In this document: piece by piece, positions 28,218 to 37,362 of the stretch
Layout: every line of letters starts with the position of its first letter
Position numbering within the stretch: the stretch's first letter is position 1
Assembly: GCA_030430655.1 (NCBI GenBank)
Contig: JAUIKQ010000003.1
Location: 1 to 46,043, forward strand
Source: Chlamydiia bacterium
GTDB lineage: Bacteria > Chlamydiota > Chlamydiia > Chlamydiales > Simkaniaceae
Length of the DNA stretch: 46,043 nucleotides
Reading direction: 5' to 3'
The notes under the pieces: model-generated
Seen by the model: the letters and a program-made list of their open reading frames with translations, nothing else
What the model was told of the DNA's origin: nothing
Databases searched by the model: none
Position numbers and translations under genes: made by a program

Positions 28218-29780
28218 ATGCAACCAGAGTATCACCAGTTTGAAGAATACCAAAATAGATGTCGCAAGCTAAAAGAAATTCGCGATTGCAACATCGATCC
28301 ATATCCCCCGAAGTTTACTAACACTCATAGCATCAACTACTTGATCGATAAATATGTCGAAAGCCATTTAGCTTTTGACAAGGCAGAGCAAGGCGCAACC
28401 CCTCAAACGACCATAGCTGGAAGACTTGTCCTCTTTCGCTCAATGGGAAAAAATGCTTTTGCACATCTACAAGACGACACGGGAAGAATCCAGGTGCTTT
28501 TTAATCGGGATCACACAAGCGTAGCCGGACTGCAAAAAGATAGTCTTCCTCCTATAAAATTCATTGAGAAAAAATTAGATCTTGGCGACATTGTGGGCGT
28601 AGCAGGCCATCTTTTTCGCACACAAAAAGGAGAACTGACGATCTACGTAAAAACGGTCACGCTGCTCTGCAAAGCCCTCCTTCCCCTCCCAGATAAACAC
28701 AGCGGACTTGCAGATAAAGGGGTGCGGTACCGCAAAAGATGGCTCGACCTTATCGCCCACCCAAATGTGCTGCGCCATTTCAAAATGCGTAGCCAGATCA
28801 TAGAAATCATTAGAAATACTCTGCACAGCCAACAATTTCGAGAAGTGGAAACCCCTATTTTGCACCACATGTACGGCGGCGCTCAAGCAAAGCCCTTTGT
28901 CTCACATCTTAATGCCCTGGACCAAGACATGTTTTTGCGTATTTCTTTGGAAATTTCGCTGAAAAAACTCTTAATTGGTGGCCTGCCACGCATCTATGAA
29001 ATGAGTAAGGTCTTTCGCAATGAGGGCATTGATCGCACTCACAATCCTGAGTTCACCATGCTAGAAATGTATGCCGCTTATTGGGATTACGAAGATGTCA
29101 TGGAATTTACGGAGAAGCTTTTTGAGTCGATTGCTCTTGAGCTCTTTGGCTCACCAAGTATCGGAACACGCAAGGATAAATCTGGAAGTGCCCACGAAAT
29201 TTCATTAAAAACACCCTGGAAACGCCTTACTATGAAAGAAAGCATCCAAACATATGCCAATATTGACGTCGATCGCACTTCTGATACGCAAATTAAATCT
29301 CTGTTAAAAGAAAAAACCGACCTTCCCACTCAAAATATTGACAGCGCAACGCGCGGACAGTCCATCGCCTACCTCTTTGAAGAGCTTGTTGAACACCATC
29401 TTATCCAACCCCACCACATCATAGATCACCCTGTTGAAACAACGCCACTTTGCAAACTCCACCGCGATCCCAAAAAGCGCGAGGAAGGGCTCGTAGAAAG
29501 GTTTGAAACCTTTATTTTGGGATTCGAGTTTTGTAACGCTTATTCTGAACTAAACGATCCTCTAGTACAAAGGACGCTACTGGAGCAGCAAGCAGAGCAG
29601 AAAGAAGCGGGAGACGAGGAAGCCCATCCGCTAGATGAGGAATTCATAGAAGCGATTTGCCAGGGCATGCCACCTGCTGGGGGGCTAGGCATTGGAATAG
29701 ACCGCCTTGTCATGCTGTTTACAGGGCAAGATTCCATTCGAGACGTCCTATATTTCCCCCTCATGCGCCCAGAAGAGTAA
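28218..29780 (+). CDS. lysS: Lysine--tRNA ligase, class II
   Basis: RKRWLDLIAHPNVLRHF, MYGGAQAKPFVSHLN, VFRNEGIDRTHNPEFTMLEMY, GLGIGIDRLVMLFTG. SD AGAAGGA supports a start at 28212 or 28218 (ORF from 28161). Confidence 0.95.
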   Translation: MQPEYHQFEEYQNRCRKLKEIRDCNIDPYPPKFTNTHSINYLIDKYVESHLAFDKAEQGATPQTTIAGRLVLFRSMGKNAFAHLQDDTGRIQVLFNRDHTSVAGLQKDSLPPIKFIEKKLDLGDIVGVAGHLFRTQKGELTIYVKTVTLLCKALLPLPDKHSGLADKGVRYRKRWLDLIAHPNVLRHFKMRSQIIEIIRNTLHSQQFREVETPILHHMYGGAQAKPFVSHLNALDQDMFLRISLEISLKKLLIGGLPRIYEMSKVFRNEGIDRTHNPEFTMLEMYAAYWDYEDVMEFTEKLFESIALELFGSPSIGTRKDKSGSAHEISLKTPWKRLTMKESIQTYANIDVDRTSDTQIKSLLKEKTDLPTQNIDSATRGQSIAYLFEELVEHHLIQPHHIIDHPVETTPLCKLHRDPKKREEGLVERFETFILGFEFCNAYSELNDPLVQRTLLEQQAEQKEAGDEEAHPLDEEFIEAICQGMPPAGGLGIGIDRLVMLFTGQDSIRDVLYFPLMRPEE

Positions 29781-29782
29781 AC

Positions 29783-31189
29783 CTACCGCTTCTTTAAGCA
29801 ACTCTCAGGCCCATCCTCTATGTAATATCCCATCGCCTCTATTTCCTTGCGGCAATCGTCTGCTTTTGCCCAGTCCTTTTGACTTCGCGCAACGTTTCTC
29901 TTTTCAAAAAGCGCACGCACATGCTCTGGAAATGCTGTTTTCTCACAGTTTAACGGAAGCGCTCCAATCACACTGTCTACCTTCATAAACCACTCTAAAA
30001 TGTGGCTTCCTTCATCAGCGCTCACCTTATTTTCATCACACAAACTGTTAATCTGTCTCATACAATCAAACAAAGCAGCTAAAGCCGCAGATATATTGAG
30101 ATCATCACTTAACGCATGTATGAATTTTCTATCCGCTTCTTGCACAAGCAGCAGGGCATTCCCCGTGCCCTCCCCTTTTGTGGATCGCATGCGATCAAAG
30201 AAATCACTAAAACGCTGCAAACTATTTTTAGCCCCGTCTAGTCCTGCAAAAGTAAAATTCAATGGAGTTTTGTAGTGCGTCTGCAACAAAAGGTAGCGCA
30301 CCTGCGCACCTGTGTAACCTTTATTTAGTATATCTCTTAGGGAATAAAAATTTCCGAGCGATTTGGACATTTTTTTCCCCTCTACCATTAGGTGCTCTGC
30401 ATGCGCCCAATGCCGAGAAAAACATTGACCTGAATAGCATTCAGACTGCGCAATTTCATTTTCGTGGTGGGGAAAAATGTTGTCTACTCCTCCACAATGC
30501 AAATCGATACTTTCGCCAAGAAGCGCCATCGCCATTGCCGAACACTCGATATGCCATCCTGGGCGCCCCCTTCCAAAAGGACTCTCCCAAAATACGTCGC
30601 CGTCTCGCTTTTTGTCATACGCTTTCCAAAGAACAAAATCCTGAGCTTGCTCTTTATCATACTCATCGCTATCTATTCTGTTAAACCCCTCTTGCCCCAT
30701 ATCTGCTATCGATAGCCCAGACAGTCTTCCGTAACCTGGAAACTTTCGAATATGAAAATACACGCTTCCCTCTTGCCCTTTATAAGCAATCCCTTTTTCT
30801 ACTAACTTCTCAATGATTTTTATCATCTCGTCTACATACTCCGTTGCCTTAGGATAAACCTCTGCTGGCAAAATATGGAGTGTCTTCAAATCGGCAAAAA
30901 ACGCTTTCGTGTACTTTTCAGTATATGCATGGAGCGACACTTGCGCCTCTAAAGCGCCTTTAATTGTTTTATCATCAATGTCTGTGATATTCATCACATG
31001 GCGCACCGGCGTGCCAAAAAACTCCAACGTCCGTCGAAGCAGATCCTCAAAAACATAGGTACGAAAATTTCCTATATGCGCGTAGTTATAGACCGTCGGG
31101 CCACACGTGTACAATCTTAGCTTGCCCTCTTTCGGCAAAATCGTCTCTTTGGCTCTTTTTTCTGTATTCCATAGCTTCAGCTGCGGCAT
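29783..31189 (-). CDS. cysS: Cysteine--tRNA ligase
   Basis: YTCGPTVYNYAHIGNFRTYVFEDLLRR, GRPGWHIECSAMA, DLHCGGVDNIFPHHENE, KMSKSLGN. Confidence 0.96.
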   Translation of the reverse strand: MPQLKLWNTEKRAKETILPKEGKLRLYTCGPTVYNYAHIGNFRTYVFEDLLRRTLEFFGTPVRHVMNITDIDDKTIKGALEAQVSLHAYTEKYTKAFFADLKTLHILPAEVYPKATEYVDEMIKIIEKLVEKGIAYKGQEGSVYFHIRKFPGYGRLSGLSIADMGQEGFNRIDSDEYDKEQAQDFVLWKAYDKKRDGDVFWESPFGRGRPGWHIECSAMAMALLGESIDLHCGGVDNIFPHHENEIAQSECYSGQCFSRHWAHAEHLMVEGKKMSKSLGNFYSLRDILNKGYTGAQVRYLLLQTHYKTPLNFTFAGLDGAKNSLQRFSDFFDRMRSTKGEGTGNALLLVQEADRKFIHALSDDLNISAALAALFDCMRQINSLCDENKVSADEGSHILEWFMKVDSVIGALPLNCEKTAFPEHVRALFEKRNVARSQKDWAKADDCRKEIEAMGYYIEDGPESCLKKR

Positions 31190-33864
31190 TCTATTTCCTC
31201 CGCAAGCGCATTCAAACGCCCTAAATCTACTTTTCCAAGGCCTGTTAGAGGAAGTTCCTCTAACTGCTTGACTTCGTATATTTTCATAATCCTCCCAAAT
31301 CCACCTTCCTTGAGCGCCTCATTTGCCCGCTCCTTTGTGAAAGGAAAAGTGGTAAAGAGAACTAAACGAAGCTTTCCTCCTCTTTCCACTGAAGTAATAG
31401 ATAAATTGATTTTCTTTTCTTCAGCCAACCCCTTCTCTACAGCGTAATGAGAGAGTTCCGTTTCTAAAGCTGGCAAACTTATCATTTCCCCACCCACCTT
31501 CACAAACCGCTTTATCCTCCCGCTCAACATCAAATTCCCTTCTTCATCCAAGCAGCCAATATCACCGGTAGAGTACCATTGCACGTTTGACAACATAACA
31601 AAAGGGCTTGTCGATTGTCTACCAATATACCCAGGAAAAACGTTAGGACCCCTCACACAGACCTCGCCCATCTCCCCCGGCGCTAAAATCGCACGGGTCT
31701 TTGGATCTACGATGCACAAGCTAACACCGGGAAGGGGCTGCCCTACTCCCTTTGGGGGAGCGTTTGGACGGCATAGCGTCACTATAGGAGCGCACTCCGT
31801 CATCCCATACCCTTCTAAAAACATCGCGTTTAAATTATGCACGTACTCCAACAGCTCTCTTGGCGCTTTTTCTGCTCCAGACACAAATAGGCGTAAACCC
31901 TTCAAGTCTTCCTTAGTAGCCAGACGAAAAAGTTGTTTGTAAAACGAGGGCGCCAAACAGATAATCGTCGGTTTCCACTGGCGAATATCTTGCAACATGC
32001 GATGGGTATCGGTGGGATCTGGAGAAAATACGACTTTCATTCCGCAAAGCAAAGGAAACAAACCCGTTACAGACAAACCAAAAGAGTGGAACGGAGGCAG
32101 AGCACCGAACATAATATCTTTACTTGTCATATCCACGCAAGATAAAGCTGCCTGTTGATTGGATAAGATGTTTTTTTGAGATAAAGGAACCGCTTTAGGA
32201 AAGGCTTCCGTTCCACTAGTAAATAAAACAACTGCTGTGTCATCAGGCTGCACTTTTGTAAGGGCATATTTTTTTAATATTCCCTTGCTTGTCCGAAATT
32301 GATCTCTCCACGCCTCAATTTTTGATCTTAAGGTAAGCTTGTCTACAATATCTTCCAATAAATAAAGCACTTCTTCCAAAGATCCTATATCCAGATAAGA
32401 GAGCTTACTTAAAAACTGTCTTGAGCTTATCACCGCTTGTATTTTTAACTGCTTCCTCGCAAAATCCATAGCACGCGCGCCCGTTGTCCAGTTCAAAATA
32501 ACGGGAATTTTTTTTGCTAAAAGCAACGCTAAGATCACAAGATAGCCAGCAACAGAGGCGGGTAACATCACACCAACATATTTTCCGGGCAGCGCTCTTA
32601 AAAGGGGCGCTATAGCTAAACAGCGCATTTTCAATTGTTTGTAAGTTACTTTGCCAACAACCGCATCGCTACACGCAAAGGCCTTTCCCATGCGAGCGCT
32701 TGTTTCTAGAAAAGCGGCTTCAATGGATTGCGCTTTTGGCATGGCAACACGGCCAGGGCGCTTTTCTAAAACCCATGCCTTATCAATACAGGGCCCGCGA
32801 GGCTCTTTTTTTGATTGCACTTTTCCAGAAGCTAAAGCGTACACGTCATGCACCAAACGGACATCGCTGATGACGGCTGTTTTGGATACATCCATTTCTA
32901 GATGCTGCTCTAAAAAAGCCAACATCGATGCCACATCCAAAGAATCTAAACCTAGGTCAAGGGACAAGTCCATACCTTCCGTGATCGATGACTTGCCCGA
33001 TAATTTCATCAGCTGCTCATCAATTAGGTTTTTTAAATGGTTTGGTAAAGACATCGATTTTTTCACCGCACGTACGTGAGGTTTAGAGGGATGGACTTTT
33101 GGATACACCTTTTTCCAAAAAGAATAAGACACTTGGCGGAGCGGCTCAAAAGAAGCTCTCTTCCCTCCTTCGGTAGGGTACTGGTTGTACCAACGCTGCA
33201 AGTAATGATTAAATTCTAAACGGTCCTTACCCAAAAGCTCCTGCCTTTCTATCGCTTGAAATTCAACGCACACTTCCCTTTTTGGTAAAAAAAACAGACC
33301 ACTTTGCAATAGCCCCCTTATCCCTAGGGTAAGAGCCTGCCAAAAATCGGGAGAATCACCTGTAATGGCCCTAGAAAAAGCGCTGCCCCACAGGCCCGTT
33401 GTTCGAACAAGAATGACCTTTGCACTGGGGCAATGGCCTACAATCTCGTGTGCCATAGAGCTACTGCCAACCACTTCATGTCCAGAATGCTTTAAATGTC
33501 CAGATGGATAGAGTAAGAAGTTTTCTCCCGTTTTTAGTCCTGTTTGAATTTCTTTCAAACGCATCCTCGCAATCCGCTGCTTCCATACGTTAGAGCACAT
33601 CTCAAAAGAGGGAATTGGCAAGGCACGCACCAAGCGCATAAAAACGCGAGCTCCCTTCAAATAGTAAAAACGCTCAACCACTAAAGGGCGCACGTCGAAT
33701 GAGGAGAGGACGCTTAATAAGATAACAGGGTCAATTTCTGCTGGGTGATTGGGCAAAAACAACAAATGCTTCCGCTCTTTTAGTTGGTCAAGCCCTACAA
33801 CCCGAATTTTATACCGAAAGCGCAATAGCTGTCTGACTCCAAACGACAAAATCTGTTTCAACAT
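31177..33864 (-). CDS. Acyltransferase - acyl-carrier-like domain - AMP-dependent acyl ligase fusion (Aas-like)
   Basis: N-terminal PlsC motif NHPAEID (HX4D) and YPSGHLKHSG; middle carrier motif LGLDSLDVASMLAFLEQ; C-terminal AMP-binding TAVVLFTSGTEAFPKAV, EGYGMTECAPIVTLC, YSTGDIGCLDEEGNLMLSGR. Confidence 0.88.
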   Translation of the reverse strand: MLKQILSFGVRQLLRFRYKIRVVGLDQLKERKHLLFLPNHPAEIDPVILLSVLSSFDVRPLVVERFYYLKGARVFMRLVRALPIPSFEMCSNVWKQRIARMRLKEIQTGLKTGENFLLYPSGHLKHSGHEVVGSSSMAHEIVGHCPSAKVILVRTTGLWGSAFSRAITGDSPDFWQALTLGIRGLLQSGLFFLPKREVCVEFQAIERQELLGKDRLEFNHYLQRWYNQYPTEGGKRASFEPLRQVSYSFWKKVYPKVHPSKPHVRAVKKSMSLPNHLKNLIDEQLMKLSGKSSITEGMDLSLDLGLDSLDVASMLAFLEQHLEMDVSKTAVISDVRLVHDVYALASGKVQSKKEPRGPCIDKAWVLEKRPGRVAMPKAQSIEAAFLETSARMGKAFACSDAVVGKVTYKQLKMRCLAIAPLLRALPGKYVGVMLPASVAGYLVILALLLAKKIPVILNWTTGARAMDFARKQLKIQAVISSRQFLSKLSYLDIGSLEEVLYLLEDIVDKLTLRSKIEAWRDQFRTSKGILKKYALTKVQPDDTAVVLFTSGTEAFPKAVPLSQKNILSNQQAALSCVDMTSKDIMFGALPPFHSFGLSVTGLFPLLCGMKVVFSPDPTDTHRMLQDIRQWKPTIICLAPSFYKQLFRLATKEDLKGLRLFVSGAEKAPRELLEYVHNLNAMFLEGYGMTECAPIVTLCRPNAPPKGVGQPLPGVSLCIVDPKTRAILAPGEMGEVCVRGPNVFPGYIGRQSTSPFVMLSNVQWYSTGDIGCLDEEGNLMLSGRIKRFVKVGGEMISLPALETELSHYAVEKGLAEEKKINLSITSVERGGKLRLVLFTTFPFTKERANEALKEGGFGRIMKIYEVKQLEELPLTGLGKVDLGRLNALAEEIECRS

Positions 33865-33979
33865 CCTACTTTTCCTTTATCGGTAGATCGAAAACACCCC
33901 GCGCAAAAAAATTGACTTAAAAACCGCCTTTCCATCAATGTGGAAATATCCTACCTTAATTTTTTAAAGGAGCTTTTGT

Positions 33980-34168
33980 ATGACCTCTCCCATTTCACCA
34001 AACCCCCATCTTTACCAAACTATTAGTGAAGTAAAGTACGCTGCTGGGCAAACCATTCCACAAAAAGCACAAAAACAGACTCACAAAAACCACACCTACT
34101 CCACAACACCGGTAAATGAGCCTGTAACTAAAAGAGCTCAGCAAGCTTTTCGCCGATCCCAAAAATAA
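33980..34168 (+). CDS. Small basic hypothetical protein (62 aa)
   Basis: AAAGGAG SD 7 nt upstream of ATG; no competing ORF over most of its length; overlaps bioY 3' end. Confidence 0.45.
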   Translation: MTSPISPNPHLYQTISEVKYAAGQTIPQKAQKQTHKNHTYSTTPVNEPVTKRAQQAFRRSQK

Positions 34169-34701
34169 AAAGAGCGGCTTGCTCCTGCAAGAAGGAAAAG
34201 TTTTGTAGCGTCTATTGGGAGGAAAGGAACCAACCCAGAAAAAACAGCTCCCTTCCATCCCAATAAAAGGGCAAGATAACTGACGCCAAAAGCGTAGATG
34301 ATGAGTAGCCCGGCAGCAAAAACACCCAACAGCGGGAGAAAAGAAGAAGGCTGAAAACGTCGGATAAGATAGCCAACGGCTGTTGCTGCTACGACAAAGC
34401 CCGCTAAGTAGCCTCCTGTAGCGCCCAAGAGGTGCGCAACGCCACTGCCTCCCGAAGAAAAGACCGGAGCCCCAAAAAGGCCCTGTAGCAGATAAGCACC
34501 GACAGCGCATCCACCTCGCAGAGGACCGAGCCTTGCTCCTAGAGCTAACACCACCATAGATGTTATAGAAAAAGGAACAGGAATGTACGGCAGGGTAACT
34601 TGCACTCTTGCTGCTAAAGAGAGTAAAAGACTACCTCCTAAAACAACAGCCACAGTTTTACCTATCTCCCACGATCTACGCCGCACCATCATAGCATCCA
34701 T
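34138..34701 (-). CDS. bioY: Biotin transporter BioY (substrate-binding component)
   Basis: LPYIPVPFSITSMVVLALGARLGPLRGGCAVGAYLLQGLFGAPVFSSGGSGVAHLLGATGGYLAGF. Confidence 0.9.
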   Translation of the reverse strand: MDAMMVRRRSWEIGKTVAVVLGGSLLLSLAARVQVTLPYIPVPFSITSMVVLALGARLGPLRGGCAVGAYLLQGLFGAPVFSSGGSGVAHLLGATGGYLAGFVVAATAVGYLIRRFQPSSFLPLLGVFAAGLLIIYAFGVSYLALLLGWKGAVFSGLVPFLPIDATKLFLLAGASRSFYFWDRRKAC

Positions 34702-34713
34702 ACTTTCCTCCTT

Positions 34714-35136
34714 TTACATATCCTTTAAGCACTCAATCACTTTATCTACTAACGCCTTGCCATCAGGGAAAGAAATAAGTCGTCTCCCCTCTTTCAAATT
34801 TACCCACCGCCCTTCTAAGATCTCTTTACGGTCTACTTCCGCCTCACCAAGCACAACACCCATAAAAAACACGACTTCTTTTGTAACTCTTACCTTCCCT
34901 CTGTAGAAACAATAGGATTGCCTCAATAGCGGAGATTCTAAAAAAAAATCTATTTTTAGTCTAGTTTCTTCGAATAATTCACGAACAGCTGCGTCTTTCG
35001 GAGATTCTTGCTTTTCTGCATGGCCCTTAGGAAAACCCCAAAAGGCCCCTTTTTGATGAAGCAACAAAAAAACGCTCCACCCACTATTCCCCTTCTTTAA
35101 AGGAATAATGCCAAAGCACTTTTCTGAAATTGTCAA
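34714..35136 (-). CDS. NUDIX hydrolase
   Basis: Nudix box GHAEKQESPKDAAVRELFEETRL. Confidence 0.92.
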   Translation of the reverse strand: MTISEKCFGIIPLKKGNSGWSVFLLLHQKGAFWGFPKGHAEKQESPKDAAVRELFEETRLKIDFFLESPLLRQSYCFYRGKVRVTKEVVFFMGVVLGEAEVDRKEILEGRWVNLKEGRRLISFPDGKALVDKVIECLKDM

Positions 35137-35141
35137 AATAG

Positions 35142-36398
35142 TTACTCCCTGTAAGGACCTAGCACCAAAGTGGCGTTATGCCCACCAAAGCCAAAGGAGT
35201 TGGATATAGCCACCCTGGGCGTGTACTTTTGGGCATGATCTTTTACAATGTCTATATCTCCAAGCTCTTCTTCTGGCTGAGAGACATTCAGCGTGGGATG
35301 CAATTTCCCCGTTTCGATGGCTTTAAGGGTCGCAATAGCTTCTATGCCACCAGCCGCTCCTAGACAATGACCAATAAGCGACTTCGTTGCATTCACTTTG
35401 AGGTTGTCAACTAACGGTCCAAAGACCGTCTTTATGCCTCGAATTTCACAGAGATCCCCCACAGGAGTAGAGGTAGCATGCGCATTCACATAATTTACCT
35501 CCTCTTTTGCTACGCCCGCATCTTCTAAAGCGCGCTGCATGCAAAGGGCAACCCCTGACCCATCTTCTCTTGGTGTTGTCATATGGTAGGCATCTGCGTT
35601 CACATAGCCCCCTAAATACTCTCCGTAAATTTTCGCACCCCTCTTCACTGCGTGGTCTAAACTCTCCAAAACCAAAGTACCGGCCCCTTCTCCCATGACA
35701 AAACCATCACGTGTTTTATCCCAAGGACGAGAAGCTTTTGTTGGCTCATCGTTCCGCTCTGAAAGCGCTTTAATAACAACAAAACCGCCAAGACCCGGAG
35801 GAGTAATAGGGGCTTCTACCCCCCCACAAATCATAAGATCTGCTTCACCATTTTGGATATGCCGCGCAGAAGCAATGATGGAATGATTTCCTGTCGCACA
35901 GGCCGTAGAAATGGAATAATTAGGGCCTTCAAAGCCTAAGTCAATAGAAAGAATCGCCCCGCCCATGTTTGTGATAATGTAGGGAACGAAAAAGGGAGTA
36001 ATGCGCTTAAAACCCTTCGTTAAAGAAGTTTTTACCCCCTCATAAAAAACGCTCATTCCCCCCATTCCAGAGCCGATGACCACACCGCAACGCGTTTTAT
36101 CCAAAGCCTCCAAAGCATGTCCTTCCAAGGAAGCATCTTCCATCGCCTTTTTTCCAGCCACGACTGCATAGCGAATAAAAGGGTCCACACGACGCGCTTG
36201 CTTTTTATCCAAGTAGCCCTCTCCGCTGCATTCCGCAACTTCTCCAGCAAATCTAGTAGGAAAATCTTCGCACGGAAAGGCCGTAATGGGCCGAATTCCG
36301 CTCCTACCCTCTAGCAAAGCCTGATAAAACGCCCCCACGTCACTGCCAAAGCAAGACACAATGCCAAGACCCGTAACTACTACCCTCTTTTTAGCCAT
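35142..36398 (-). CDS. fabF: 3-oxoacyl-[ACP] synthase II
   Basis: MAKKRVVVTGLGIVSCFG start; STACATGNHSI active-site Cys; NAHATSTPVGD; NATKSLIGHCLGAAGG; SFGFGGHNATLVL. Confidence 0.95.
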   Translation of the reverse strand: MAKKRVVVTGLGIVSCFGSDVGAFYQALLEGRSGIRPITAFPCEDFPTRFAGEVAECSGEGYLDKKQARRVDPFIRYAVVAGKKAMEDASLEGHALEALDKTRCGVVIGSGMGGMSVFYEGVKTSLTKGFKRITPFFVPYIITNMGGAILSIDLGFEGPNYSISTACATGNHSIIASARHIQNGEADLMICGGVEAPITPPGLGGFVVIKALSERNDEPTKASRPWDKTRDGFVMGEGAGTLVLESLDHAVKRGAKIYGEYLGGYVNADAYHMTTPREDGSGVALCMQRALEDAGVAKEEVNYVNAHATSTPVGDLCEIRGIKTVFGPLVDNLKVNATKSLIGHCLGAAGGIEAIATLKAIETGKLHPTLNVSQPEEELGDIDIVKDHAQKYTPRVAISNSFGFGGHNATLVLGPYRE

Positions 36399-36768
36399 AC
36401 AGCTCCCCAGCACCGCTGCATGACATCGCAAAAGGAATCACTTTTCCCTCTTCCCATAGCTGCTCTAAACAGTACTTTGCCCTTTCCGAGGGGGTAAATA
36501 GATGAATAACAAAATCAACATAATCTAGAGCAACCCAATCATCCTTGCCTTTTCCTTCAACAGCTCGGGGGCGCCACCCTTCCTCGGCTAAATAGCGCTC
36601 GACTTCGTAGGTCAAAGCTTTCAAATGCCGATCGACATTACCGCTTGCAATTAAAAAATAGTCCGTCATTCCACCGAGCACAGTTACGTCAATGGCAACA
36701 ACATCGGACCCTTTCTTGCTATAAATAATTTGAGCTACTCGATGCAATAGCTCTCTTGTGGTACCCAT
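36391..36768 (-). CDS. rsfS: Ribosomal silencing factor RsfS/YbeB
   Basis: IDVTVLGGMTDYFLIASGNVDRHLKAL and WVALDYVDFVIHLFTPSERAKYCLEQLW. Confidence 0.93.
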   Translation of the reverse strand: MGTTRELLHRVAQIIYSKKGSDVVAIDVTVLGGMTDYFLIASGNVDRHLKALTYEVERYLAEEGWRPRAVEGKGKDDWVALDYVDFVIHLFTPSERAKYCLEQLWEEGKVIPFAMSCSGAGELYG

Positions 36769-36791
36769 CTAATCACGCTCTAAAATCCAGG

Positions 36792-37352
36792 TCAACGGGT
36801 ACAATATAGTCGATGTCTCATTATGTAGTCCAGCACTTTCTCAGACAGCAAATGGTTGCAACATAATCTTTTTTCTAATCTGTCTCGGACTACCGAACTA
36901 CTCACGTCCATCATAGGAATTCTATAGGTTTTTCCAAAGCTTGCCCTGCCTGTCCCAGAGCGATTCCCTTCTACAAAAGTGGCAAGCGTAGAGAGCGTTT
37001 CAAAGTCATGCCACGTTTTTAAACGACCCATCTCTCCCTTGCCAAGGAGCAGGTAGAGACTTCTATTTGGTGCAGCAAGTAAGCGCAGCGTCTCTACGGT
37101 ATAGGAAGGATTGCGATTTGTCTCTAGCAAAGAAAGCGCAAAGCAGGGAAAGGAAGTGATGGCTAGCTCCACCATGGCGACTCGACTACCTATACAAGCT
37201 CTTGGAGGGGTCGCTATCTTAGATGGTGAGCAAAGAGCCGGACAGAAAAGAACCCGATCTAAAGACAAACGCTCTTGCAGACAGACGGCCAGGTTAAGAT
37301 GACCTAAGTGGATGGGATCAAACGTACCTCCAAAAAAACCGACGCGCTCGAT
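36792..37352 (-). CDS. nadD: Nicotinate-nucleotide adenylyltransferase; apparent non-canonical ATC start
   Basis: In-frame upstream extension of ORF 36792-37268 encodes IERVGFFGGTFDPIHLGHLNLAVCLQER (HxGH nucleotidyltransferase motif). Stop codon bounds the frame at 37371-37373; AGGAGG SD at 37359-37364. Confidence 0.85.
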   Translation of the reverse strand: MERVGFFGGTFDPIHLGHLNLAVCLQERLSLDRVLFCPALCSPSKIATPPRACIGSRVAMVELAITSFPCFALSLLETNRNPSYTVETLRLLAAPNRSLYLLLGKGEMGRLKTWHDFETLSTLATFVEGNRSGTGRASFGKTYRIPMMDVSSSVVRDRLEKRLCCNHLLSEKVLDYIMRHRLYCTR

Positions 37353-37362
37353 AGCTTCCCTC

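Noticed and set aside
33913-33950. Sigma-70-type promoter (TTGACT) before the 62-aa ORF
   Set aside because: No acceptable -10 at 16-18 bp spacing.
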